Below, piece by piece: positions 17,301-21,109 of a stretch of DNA of 21,109 bases. Source of the DNA: Hemicentrotus pulcherrimus (taxonomy: Eukaryota; Echinodermata; Echinoidea; Camarodonta; Strongylocentrotidae); assembly GCA_003118195.1 (NCBI GenBank), contig BEXV01000328.1, positions 178,144-199,252 of the forward strand. The letters are read 5' to 3'. The position numbers and the translations under genes were made by a program. Positions within the stretch are counted from its first letter, which is position 1. Every line of letters begins with the position of its first letter. The notes under the pieces were generated by a model. That model was not told where the DNA came from. It made no database searches and saw only the letters and a list, made by a program, of their open reading frames with translations.

Positions 17301-20207
17301 CATATAACAGCTGAGGAATGAGCAAAGAGAGACAGGCAGACTGTGTTAATCCAAACTCAAATTCACAACAGATGCAAATCAATTCAAATTGTAAGTATGA
17401 TATTCAGCACATTCAGCACATTCTCCTGAATTTGGTTATCTTTTATTTTTCCAAATAACCCTTTTTACTGCATGGTTTACAATCACTACAGTAAGCCAGT
17501 TTCTCTTAAAATGAAATTCAATCACAAGAACTGAAAAATTAGCTTCAATCGTTTGATTTTATTGATTGGTTAGATTATACTAACAAATGAACTGATGGAT
17601 AGGTTATCTTGATTGATGGTCTGATTTTATTGCCTGCAATTGAGTTGAGAGACAGTAGATGACATTCTTGGTAGCAGAATTGAATCCTAGATAAAAGGGT
17701 GGATTAGCTGACAAAGAATTTTTTTCAATGAAAACTTGAATGATTGATTGATGAAATTAGTGAGTAATCAGTAATTATATGCCTTCATGATTCAGATTGC
17801 AGATGAGCTAGGTACCCTCAATATGAATACACACTTGAAATCTGATTGAAGTAAATCAATTCCACTATCATTAAAAACTTGAAAAAAACAGCAGTTCCAA
17901 ACACAGTAATAGAAATATCGGAACACAAGAATACGTGTGCACAAGCAACAAAAAATATTATGGGGGGAAAATGATAAGTTAAATCAGCCCCCACCATGGT
18001 AAACTGGTATCAATCTTTCTTTTTGATATGGTGCTGAACTAAAGCCAATTTTATAAGCAAACTTTATTTAGGAGACTATTGTGTGACTTGTGTGTGTTTT
18101 TCTTCTCCAGGAACACCAGGCTTTATCCTATCAATATATAGGGTTATGGTGAGGGCTACAATTTTGCATTAGATTTAGGGTTAGGGTTTAGGGGAAGTGA
18201 TTGGTCAAGCCTTGAAGTTAGAACTTTGATCAGTACAGGACAAAGATGGTTACATTGAAGTGTTAAATGCTCTTGAAACTCAATGCCCATCATATAATAT
18301 GATCTTTCGAGAATATTCTCCAGGCATCATTCTGAAAATTACAATTCAGGTTTCATGATATTTATTATTGATCAAACAAGCCGAATGATACAGCAATTAT
18401 TCATAATTAAACATTATCTCTTACTACATGTACCTACATAGATACGTGGCCCTCACAAATTAAAATATGAGAGTTTCATTATCCTCCAATAACCACCTTG
18501 AACCCTCAACCTACATGTACATGTAAATCGGGATAGACCCATTCTCTTCCCCTACTCTTGAGTTCCAAGTAAACACACCTATCCTATTTGCTCAGTACAT
18601 ATTTGCAGTCCTTTAGATCCAGGATCTGTACCAGTCTATACCTGGTTTAAATGGTCTTGATAAACAAACAACTATGGAAGACACACACGCAACACTTAAC
18701 CCCTTCCCTTTCAGATGAGCAAAACCTCGTTTAATGTTTTGTAAAATTGTATAGCTAATAAGCTATACAATAACTCGTTCATTCTTTCTTGTCTGATTGT
18801 CACATAACAGATTGTTGGACGAGTGAAAAGTTAATAAATAATTGGAGTCCATATTGCGTACATTACTATCACATGAAACCATTAAACTTGGCATGTTTTA
18901 TAATGAGCGCAAGTTTTTAATAAGTTTTAAACATCCTCTAGTGTAAATGGTCTGGAGGTAAGAATAATAAGTAAATTTGCAGTTTGACCCTCAGATTTTC
19001 CCTCAATAATCAACACAATGGTTTGTCAATAGCTAATGGGCACAACTCTGCATGACAAATATAGCAGAGTAAACCAAATGCCATGTACCACAATATTAAG
19101 TATCCCTATGCTGACATTGAGGTACTGTTTTTTCCTTGAACAAATCACAATTTTTCAAACTATTTCACCACATACATGTAACTCCATTTACTGCACATAA
19201 ACTCAAAATTTTCTCTTACAATTAATCATCAAGGGCATACTGTATATATACCTTGAGGCATTCCTAAATGTAAAACAATCATCAAAGTGAATGGTCATTA
19301 TGTAAATAGTTATGTAAAAGTTTGATGAATTCGAGTGCGTGAAACAAAAATACATTTTCAGGTCAAATTGAATAACATTTCAATACGGCTTCATGTATGA
19401 ACTGCAATCCATCTTCATCATACATGGGCAACTGAAAGAAAGATAGATTTATGAATCAAGTATAGGTAGGTACACTAATCCACTAATTCATTGATGAATT
19501 GAAATATGGATGAACTGAGCAGTTCATTGTGCAAATCATCTATGGTTTTGCTGATTAAATTGACTGATTAATTCATTTTATACTTGATTAACCTCAAATG
19601 ATTTACTTGTATTGGATGATACAATAATTGAAAGATTTAAAGGTACATGTATATAGTTGAGAAGTGAGAGTGAAGGTTTTACTACCAAAAAAAAGGGAGG
19701 GATTGGATGAAACCATTGATTGCTTCGTTCACTGATTATTTAAAAAAAGATTTAAATAACATCATTAGTATACCAAATCTGATCCATTTGGGTAAGGTAT
19801 CTCAATGTACATAACCCAAGGTACAATGTACATGTAGGGTGCCTGTTACACAAGTTCATGACATAAAAGGCATTCATAAATAGATTCTTTAAGAAAACCT
19901 GCTGACTCATGCATCACTAACCTGACTCGTCGTCTTGTATCGATTGTTCCTGAGATCTGACGGATGGTATTGCGTCTTCTCAGGGTACCCCTTGATGTGC
20001 CCTCAAGGAGATGGGGGTCGGCCAAGATGTCATCCACCATGTTCTCAAGATTGACATTCTCGTAGTTCCGTCTGCTGGTGGAGCGTGAGCGACGGAGGGA
20101 CGCAGATCGGGAACGACTTCTCTTCCTCATTGATTTGCTGTGGTGGATTGATTTGCTGTGATGGTGTGATGAGTGGTGGTGGGATTTGGCTCTGTGAAGT
20201 GTGTGTC
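5052..20207 (-). CDS. TMC5-like: Transmembrane channel-like (TMC) protein, 15 coding exons, 5' end missing
   Basis: Multipass membrane protein of the TMC family. Known members include hair-cell mechanotransduction subunits (TMC1/2) and the less understood TMC4-8 group, and the family fold is a TMEM16-like dimer with about ten helices. The joined exons are 20207-19922, 16798-16714, 16301-16041, 14650-14502, 13297-13150, 12299-12147, 11536-11385, 10852-10756, 10159-10062, 9631-9536, 8674-8599, 8080-7950, 7098-6934, 6241-6163 and 5399-5052. All introns are GT-AG and all phases match, giving 773 residues in this window. Family landmarks are KKIEGNFGSGV (about residue 146), CWETFIGNEVYKL (444), PEFDIARN (489), FSPLL (about 513), CGPFRG (about 584) and EGKDKRFLL (659). 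The CGPFRG and EGKDK forms favour a TMC5-type member from memory of the family; TMC7 is the alternative. Exon 1 opens in mid-codon, so an upstream coding exon and the start codon are not identified. Channel activity is not shown by the sequence. Confidence 0.93.
5940..6156. repeat. Polypurine/polypyrimidine microsatellite tract in intron 14
   Basis: On the plus strand: GGA/GGGA-rich purine sequence (5940-6065), then GACA/GATA/CATA-type repeats with an acagacata phrase (6070-6134), then a GA dinucleotide run ending at 6156. On the transcribed strand it is a CT-rich tract beginning directly after the exon 14 donor GTGAGT. Confidence 0.9.
6163..6241 (-). CDS. TMC5-like: TMC exon 14: end of last helix and cytoplasmic coiled segment
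   Basis: Residues 633-658, LLVYYRRSVSLGYKETVKRL then QHQINL. This joins exon 15 as INL-EGKDKRFLL, the family's conserved post-helix 'L..Q...EGKDK.FLL' segment. The acceptor is TTTTTTAG and the donor GTGAGT at 6157-6162, immediately followed by a CT dinucleotide run in the intron. Confidence 0.92.
6299..6346. repeat. Short tandem duplication, 27-bp period
   Basis: ccttttgtatgaagtgtatg occurs at 6299-6318 and again at 6326-6345, separated by ttcaatt-type filler. It lies in intron 13 just before a SINE. Confidence 0.85.
6352..6612 (+). mobile_element. tRNA-derived SINE, copy 1
   Basis: A perfect B-box, ggttcgagtcc, lies at 6404-6414 with a degenerate A-box-like segment at about 6357-6370. It is followed by ctttggcaagacgtttgc, then aaatgggtaactggtag, then gctagagccagggtaataat, a body/tail I associate with echinoderm SINEs. 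It lies in intron 13, antisense to the gene. Confidence 0.75.
6667..6857 (+). mobile_element. MITE with ~20-bp terminal inverted repeats, copy 1
   Basis: 191 bp, sharing its full length with 15332-15523 in direct orientation (for example ctcaattaaca, gatcatggggga, ttaggcattgtttgct, agtagctataagtagt). The ends aaagcatgtctgtactagtt and, inverted, aaagccccactggactactt pair imperfectly. No coding capacity, and no clear target duplication. Lies in intron 13. Confidence 0.8.
6934..7098 (-). CDS. TMC5-like: TMC exon 13: CGPFRG loop and final helix
   Basis: Residues 578-631 plus a split Ile. IEPSANCGPFRGRNDTYDVV carries the CGPFR motif found before the last helix in TMC4-8-type proteins, and an NDT glycosylation sequon. 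The helix is VITTLVILLTSPGVLVGIIL, continuing into exon 14. The acceptor is GTTTAG and the donor GTGAGT at 6928-6933. Confidence 0.94.
7153..7260. mobile_element. 108-bp palindromic element
   Basis: The left arm, aataggccatttcagtaatg continuing taaccaaa, pairs with the right arm tttggttacattac continuing aaaaatggcctatt. About 30 bp pairs with few mismatches around a ~45-bp centre. It is non-coding and sits 54 bp into intron 12, downstream of exon 13's acceptor on the plus-strand map. Probably a tiny MITE. Confidence 0.75.
7441..7610 (+). mobile_element. SINE with 7SL/Alu-like head and perfect 13-bp target duplications
   Basis: The 13-mer acacatccaagca flanks the element at 7428-7440 and 7611-7623. 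The head, ttgtggcgtgcgcctgtaat then ccagcta, resembles the 5' domain of 7SL RNA and of Alu. The body has ggatggtgacgttaaaa and cggtcccc, and the end tgtaaaaacccaacacacac carries a short CA repeat. 170 bp, no open frame. Lies in intron 12, antisense to the gene. Confidence 0.75.
7950..8080 (-). CDS. TMC5-like: TMC exon 12: end of TMC core and next helix
   Basis: Residues 534-576 plus a split Gln. VSVLYNCKPSLRPWKAG closes the conserved core (the N-C-x-P...RPW(R/K)A pattern is family-typical). A helix follows, TVFLGILFLMYMICLGAFGY, at about residues 554-573. The acceptor is CTTTAG and the donor GTAAGT at 7944-7949. Confidence 0.95.
8173..8367. mobile_element. MITE-like element, 'tataaagaccacc' family, copy B
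   Basis: The ends are inverted: tacagtcaaatctgc at the left and aaaggtttgactgc at the right. The interior has cacctgtctataagaccac and ctgtaaagaccacctg. Lies in intron 11; related to copies A, C and D. Confidence 0.75.
8599..8674 (-). CDS. TMC5-like: TMC exon 11: FSPLL helix
   Basis: Residues 509-533, IGMYFSPLLMVINIFKLVLI then FYVKK. WIGxxFSPLL followed by FYVKK is conserved in TMC proteins and lines the helix after PEFDIARN. Most relatives have Pro after FSPLL; here it is Met. The acceptor is ATTTCAG and the donor GTAAGC at 8593-8598, phase 0. Confidence 0.95.
9250..9378. mobile_element. Imperfect palindromic element, ~130 bp
   Basis: The left side, tttgtgtaaaa ... atatttctgaa ... ttccctcaat, mirrors the right side, attgagggaa ... 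ctcagaaatat ... tttatacacaaa. The centre is ccctcaatagcaattgaggg, an 8-bp stem with a 4-base loop. Non-coding, in intron 10. Confidence 0.7.
9536..9631 (-). CDS. TMC5-like: TMC exon 10: PEFDIARN motif
   Basis: Residues 477-507 plus a split Trp, IGKDHCCQTFASPEFDIARN then TMDLIQSQTYTW. PEFDIARNxxDLIxxQTxxW is a core TMC signature. The short loop before it has an adjacent Cys pair. The acceptor is TTGTACAG and the donor GTAAGT at 9530-9535. Confidence 0.96.
10062..10159 (-). CDS. TMC5-like: TMC exon 9: CWET signature and sixth helix
   Basis: Residues 444-475 plus a split Arg. CWETFIGNEVYKLVIVDF starts the conserved core of the family (Pfam TMC domain), where most members have CWETxVGQExYKL. Here Q of 'GQE' is N. 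The helix continues ILQSLATFVLEFIR. The acceptor is TTTCAG and the donor GTAATA at 10056-10061, phase 2. Confidence 0.96.
10500..10680 (+). mobile_element. Degenerate tRNA-type SINE
   Basis: An A-box-like tggtacagtggt lies at about 10510. Downstream, ccactctccaccaagatgtc and aatgggtacttgagc resemble the SINE tail seen at 6450-6490. The B-box is decayed. It is an old copy in intron 8, followed by an 11-G run at 10683-10693. Confidence 0.5.
10756..10852 (-). CDS. TMC5-like: TMC exon 8: fifth helix and Cys-containing extracellular loop
   Basis: Residues 412-443, TFLMKASVLCVLCYFWL followed by NQISCTDESTQNCVE. The helix carries two internal Cys. The loop has two Cys (SC.., NC..), plus the first Cys of the next exon's CWET, possibly forming disulfides (inference). 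The acceptor is CGTATAG and the donor GTAAGA at 10750-10755, phase 0. Confidence 0.92.
11385..11536 (-). CDS. TMC5-like: TMC exon 7: ELAIPLVISGYNLTLPYMF helix and FEKYSNPRMQLYVSLFR
   Basis: Residues 361-410 plus a split Arg. The sequence EIDSGLTVIRELAIPLVISG, YNLTLPYMFSVLSSFE and KYSNPRMQLYVSLFR is a well conserved TMC block: helix 4 followed by the cytoplasmic E.Y..P....Y..L.R segment. The acceptor is ATAACAG and the donor GTAAAA at 11379-11384, which is weaker than the other donors. A decayed partial copy of this exon lies just upstream in transcription, at 11586-11682. Confidence 0.94.
11586..11682 (-). pseudogene. Decayed partial duplicate of TMC exon 7
   Basis: Lies in intron 6, 49 bp from real exon 7 and upstream of it in transcription. 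On the minus strand it begins after an AG like the true exon (GAGAAAGATTCTG against GAGATAGATTCTG) and reads EKDSALSIVREITVPLAIS, against EIDSGLTVIRELAIPLVISG. A 5-base net insertion then shifts frame. The CTGCCTTACATGTTCAGTG part is nearly identical, after which similarity ends: the second half of the exon and its donor are absent. Similarity also runs about 20 bp into the upstream intron. It cannot act as a substitute exon as it stands. Confidence 0.85.
12147..12299 (-). CDS. TMC5-like: TMC exon 6: third membrane helix
   Basis: Residues 310-360. A polar start (EALTSHHSSDSIGCCKKFG) leads into a hydrophobic helix at about 330-353, LLRLTINIIVFAIIAGASYL. It ends IHYMYDSVVA. The acceptor is TTGTAG and the donor GTAAGT at 12141-12146. 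It is 153 bp and phase 0 on both sides, so it is the only exon here that could be skipped in frame, though this would delete a helix. Confidence 0.93.
12459..12511. repeat. Inverted repeat (12-bp perfect stem, 29-base loop)
   Basis: gcaagaaggcca at 12459-12470 pairs exactly with tggccttcttgc at 12500-12511. Lies in intron 5. The stem is too short on its own to be called a microRNA precursor; it may be a small palindromic transposon remnant. Confidence 0.75.
12755..12895. mobile_element. MITE-like element, 'tataaagaccacc' family, copy C (decayed)
   Basis: Contains aacagtcaaaacttctttag, tgactgtaaaggccag, aggaacctgtac, then attaagaccacctgactataaag. It shares the layout of copies B and D, but its right end is lost. 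Lies in intron 5. Confidence 0.65.
13150..13297 (-). CDS. TMC5-like: TMC exon 5: cytoplasmic loop with VFCGWDYSIT motif
   Basis: Residues 261-309, MSKAYRQYFVTGDRHYNFF then TAKVFCGWDYSITLESTAKL and KNKSIYLELA. The 'K(V/I)F.GWD..IT' block followed by a Lys-rich stretch is typical of TMC4-8-type proteins; TMC1-3 instead carry a 'WDYLIGNPE'-like version. The acceptor is CTCGCAG and the donor GTAAGC at 13144-13149, phase 0. Confidence 0.94.
13471..13575 (+). mobile_element. tRNA-derived SINE head, copy 2 (3' truncated)
   Basis: The A-box is tggtcgagtgg at 13483-13493 and the B-box ggtttgagtcc at 13527-13537. Their spacing is tRNA-like. The following cctttggcaagacatta matches copy 1 at about 6430, after which similarity stops. 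Lies in intron 4. The first ~75 bases look like a tRNA gene, but the surrounding SINE body argues against a functional tRNA. Confidence 0.75.
14502..14650 (-). CDS. TMC5-like: TMC exon 4: extracellular loop and second membrane helix
   Basis: Residues 211-259 plus a split Gly. It reads GWFKDTELYCGYYTNETFTV, continuing the LTGG motif of exon 3 in frame. TNET contains an N-glycosylation sequon (NET) in the expected extracellular loop. The helix is about residues 239-257, AYLITNILIFILILIVI. The acceptor is TTCACCAG and the donor GTAAGT at 14496-14501, phase 2. Confidence 0.94.
14717..14993 (+). mobile_element. MITE with ~23-bp terminal inverted repeats and possible TA duplication
   Basis: The left end, taccgtacatctctgtgtat then aag, matches the inverted right end, tactgtaaatctcagtttat then aag. 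The 'tataagatgaacccctaac' phrase near the left is echoed by tataagacgcaacccctgac at 14917, and an A run of about 16 bases follows the first. Similar 'tataagacgcaccc' elements are known in many animal genomes. 277 bp, in intron 3. Confidence 0.7.
15018..15112. repeat. Possible repeat tail ('aacaaatttatatagtgcgg')
   Basis: aataataattgtaataac, then aaatttatatagtgcgg and ctcctcaattgcactaa, resembles a dispersed-repeat tail I recall from echinoderm genomes. No boundaries can be drawn from this window. Confidence 0.35.
15332..15523 (+). mobile_element. MITE with ~20-bp terminal inverted repeats, copy 2
   Basis: Direct repeat of 6667-6857. The ends are aaagcaccaccgcactagtt and, inverted, aaagccctactgcactactt (about 16 of 20 pair). 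The interior is shared throughout with small indels. Lies in intron 3. Confidence 0.8.
15703..16008. mobile_element. MITE with ~45-bp terminal inverted repeats next to exon 3 donor
   Basis: The left end has gggtgtttcataaagatta followed by agtcaaac and ctctaagttgga. The right end inverted reads gggtgtttcacaaagatcct followed by gagctta and ctctaagttgga. About 305 bp, AT-rich interior, no open frame. Its right edge is about 30 bp from the exon 3 splice donor (16035-16040). Confidence 0.82.
16041..16301 (-). CDS. TMC5-like: TMC exon 3: pre-helix motif, first membrane helix and start of extracellular loop
   Basis: Residues 124-210. The acceptor is CAACAG after a 10-base T tract and the donor is GTAAGT at 16035-16040. 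It opens KWESFLESLSDFTYSLELW, followed by the TMC-typical SSIKKIEGNFGSGVTSYF and a strong hydrophobic helix at about residues 161-183 (FLLLKWLLLLNIPVFLLTF). The following loop has a possible N-glycosylation site, NFS, and ends WDLLTGG, a family motif before a second loop segment. The exon is GC-richer than its surroundings. Confidence 0.93.
16714..16798 (-). CDS. TMC5-like: TMC exon 2: short basic linker before the first membrane helix
   Basis: Residues 96-123, EQVNRRSSRTSKEKSPG then LCTAYFYEAAY. The acceptor is TTACAG at 16799-16804 and the donor GTAAGT at 16708-16713. One base completes the Arg codon from exon 1 and the exon ends in phase 0, matching exon 3. At 85 bp it cannot be skipped without a frameshift, so it should be constitutive unless an alternative 5' structure exists. 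It is weakly conserved sequence, and the call rests on splice sites, phase and position. Confidence 0.75.
16912..17093 (+). mobile_element. MITE-like element, 'tataaagaccacc' family, copy D
   Basis: The left end is tatatacagtgaaacctgtc then tataaagaccacc; the right end is ggtggtcactgaagcagg then tttgattgta. Internal inverted phrases (gtggtcttcatgtacagg, gtggtctttgtagacagg) give a palindromic design. This is the best preserved of the four copies. Lies in intron 1, 113 bp upstream of exon 2 in transcription. Confidence 0.8.
17094..19921. other. Intron 1, no further exon recognised
   Basis: 2.8 kb of AT-rich sequence, with many gattgat-type words near 17130-17770 and tacatgta-type words. It contains a short telomere-like ttagggttagggtttagg stretch at about 18174-18196 and one hairpin at 18747-18770. 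Exon 1 (phase 2 end) joins exon 2 cleanly, so no intervening exon is required. A small alternative exon cannot be excluded. Confidence 0.5.
18747..18770. repeat. Perfect 10-bp hairpin
   Basis: ttgtatagct at 18747-18756 and agctatacaa at 18761-18770 pair exactly around aata. Lies in intron 1; no T-run or other partner suggests a function. Confidence 0.8.
19922..20207 (-). CDS. TMC5-like: TMC exon 1 of window: His/Ser- and Arg/Ser-rich cytoplasmic N-terminus
   Basis: Residues 1-95 of the partial protein. The acceptor is TTTCAG at 20208-20213 and the donor GTTAGT at 19916-19921, leaving phase 2. The frame is open through the whole exon. It starts with a His/Ser block (HHHSSHHHSKSIHHSKS), then an RS block (MRKRSRSRSASLRRSRSTS), then an acidic stretch (NLENMVDDILADPHLLEG) and a basic stretch (LRRRNTIRQI, TRRRVR). 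TMC N-termini are cytoplasmic and commonly charged. The exon enters in phase 1, so translation probably starts further upstream. An internal ATG at 20128-20130 is possible but has T at -3, a weak context. Confidence 0.85.
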
Positions 20208-20289
20208 CTGAAATGAAATAATGATAATAATAACTGTAGGTATTGTATCAGGGGGTGATAGTGAGCACTAACAAAAAAAAAATCTAAAA

Positions 20290-20465
20290 AAATCAGTTAA
20301 TTATCAGGCATGTGTAAAGCACTATCTGGCATATCGCCACTCGTGGCGCTCCATTTCTATTAACTTGGCTGTAGCACGGTTGCTATAACAGCGCTCAAGC
20401 AATTCAAGGAATTAATTCCTGCCGGGTACCGGTACCCATTTACCCAACTAACCCAACTAGTGCTG
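20290..20465 (-). mobile_element. SINE body/tail, old copy, minus strand
   Basis: On the minus strand it reads ggtaaatgggtaccggtacc, then cggcaggaattaattccttg, then agccaagttaat and ggagcgccacgagtggcgat, then agatagtgctttacacatgc. The aaatgggtacc part matches the SINE at 6470. The remainder matches a tail I associate with sea urchin repeats. The head could lie in 20466-20530 but is not recognisable. Confidence 0.55.
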
Positions 20466-21109
20466 AGAGTTAGCGTGTAATTTCTTCTCTGTGTACACGG
20501 CCAGTTTATCCGTGCGTGTATAGGGTTATGAAATTTACCAAAAACAAAAAATTAGTATTTCAGCCATGCACGGAAGACCAGTCCCCAATGTTGCAATGGT
20601 TTGCAGTATCGTCTTTTATGTACTAAAACAAATGGACAATGGAAAAAGAGCGCACATTCATGTTCGGGGAAAACATTGCACAAGCATCTGATAAAGGATT
20701 TTCTCAAAAAAAATTGTTACGGTACTGTACACGAAACCATTGTGCTAGTAAGAAAGTCAGACCGCAATGATTGGCATTGTTTGCATGACAAAACAAGAGA
20801 AGAGACTCAACGGCATTGGATCAAAATTGTACAGTGTGTGAAAATGATTATTTAATGGAGTAGAATTGGAGTAAACAGTGGAGTAATAATAAATCCAGAA
20901 TTTGAATTTAAACTTTGTTTTCAGACTAATAACAAATATTATTGTGAAATAATGACTTAAAGACCCTGTCCGAAGTGAAAAATGAAATAGATGAATTATA
21001 TATAAAAGGAAAGCTAACAAGCCATAGAATACACTAATACCATTTATATGCTACTTTAGTGCCTGTCAGACGAGTAACAGCTCTCTGAAAACTCGAAATC
21101 TAAAACTTT
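20466..21109. other. Unassigned sequence upstream of TMC exon 1
   Basis: Because exon 1 enters in phase 1, this is probably intron. I found no exon ending in phase 1 with a good donor. A minus-strand ATG near 20565 runs into a GTAAAT, but in phase 2, so it does not fit. An 84-codon plus-strand open frame at 20601-20855 resembles no family I know and is probably chance. Confidence 0.45.

Noticed and set aside
20601..20855. 84-codon plus-strand open frame
   Set aside because: No family resemblance, no splice context and ordinary composition; expected by chance at this length in AT-rich DNA.
1..21109. CRISPR array, operon, integrated virus or bacterial-type system
   Set aside because: No regularly spaced identical repeats, no closely packed long open frames and no viral or transposase coding region. 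Introns and SINEs show the sequence is animal genomic DNA.

Overview
The window is eukaryotic: about 64-67% AT by eye, with long introns, GT-AG splice sites and many short dispersed repeats. It holds one recognisable protein-coding gene. The repeats suggest a marine deuterostome, most likely an echinoderm and probably a sea urchin. They include tRNA-derived SINEs with an 'aaatgggtacc...ggtag' tail, palindromic MITEs containing 'tataaagaccacc', and many TACATGTA-type words. The species assignment is inference.

The gene is on the minus strand and runs from about 20207 to the stop codon at 5052-5054. It encodes a transmembrane channel-like (TMC) protein. I reconstructed 15 coding exons by joining splice sites. 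Every junction keeps phase and every exon reads open, giving 773 residues with the true N-terminus missing. The order is a His/Ser- and RS-rich cytoplasmic N-terminus (exon 1), a linker (exon 2), the 'KKIEGNFGSGV' motif and first membrane helix (exon 3), further helices and loops (exons 4-8), the TMC signature 'CWET..GNE.YKL' through 'PEFDIARN' and 'FSPLL' (exons 9-12), the last helix (exons 13-14), and a Ser/Pro/Arg tail (exon 15). By family knowledge it belongs with the vertebrate TMC4-8 members rather than TMC1-3. TMC5 looks closest to me and TMC7 is the alternative.

Layout from left to right: 1-50 is the edge of a dispersed repeat; 109-268 is a MITE; about 300-4850 is AT-rich sequence with no exon I can support, part of which may be 3' UTR; 4863-4917 is an 11-bp tandem repeat; 5052-20207 is the TMC gene with repeat-filled introns; 20208-21109 holds an old SINE tail and otherwise unassigned sequence, possibly part of the gene's 5' intron.

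The observations most worth a second look are these. A decayed tandem copy of TMC exon 7 lies in the preceding intron. A 170-bp SINE has a 7SL/Alu-like head and perfect 13-bp target-site duplications. Several different MITE families sit in one gene, one of them about 30 bp from a splice donor. A 12-bp coding repeat builds an SPRL tail, and a 210-bp polypurine/polypyrimidine tract starts at the exon 14 donor. I saw no CRISPR array, operon, virus or other gene system.
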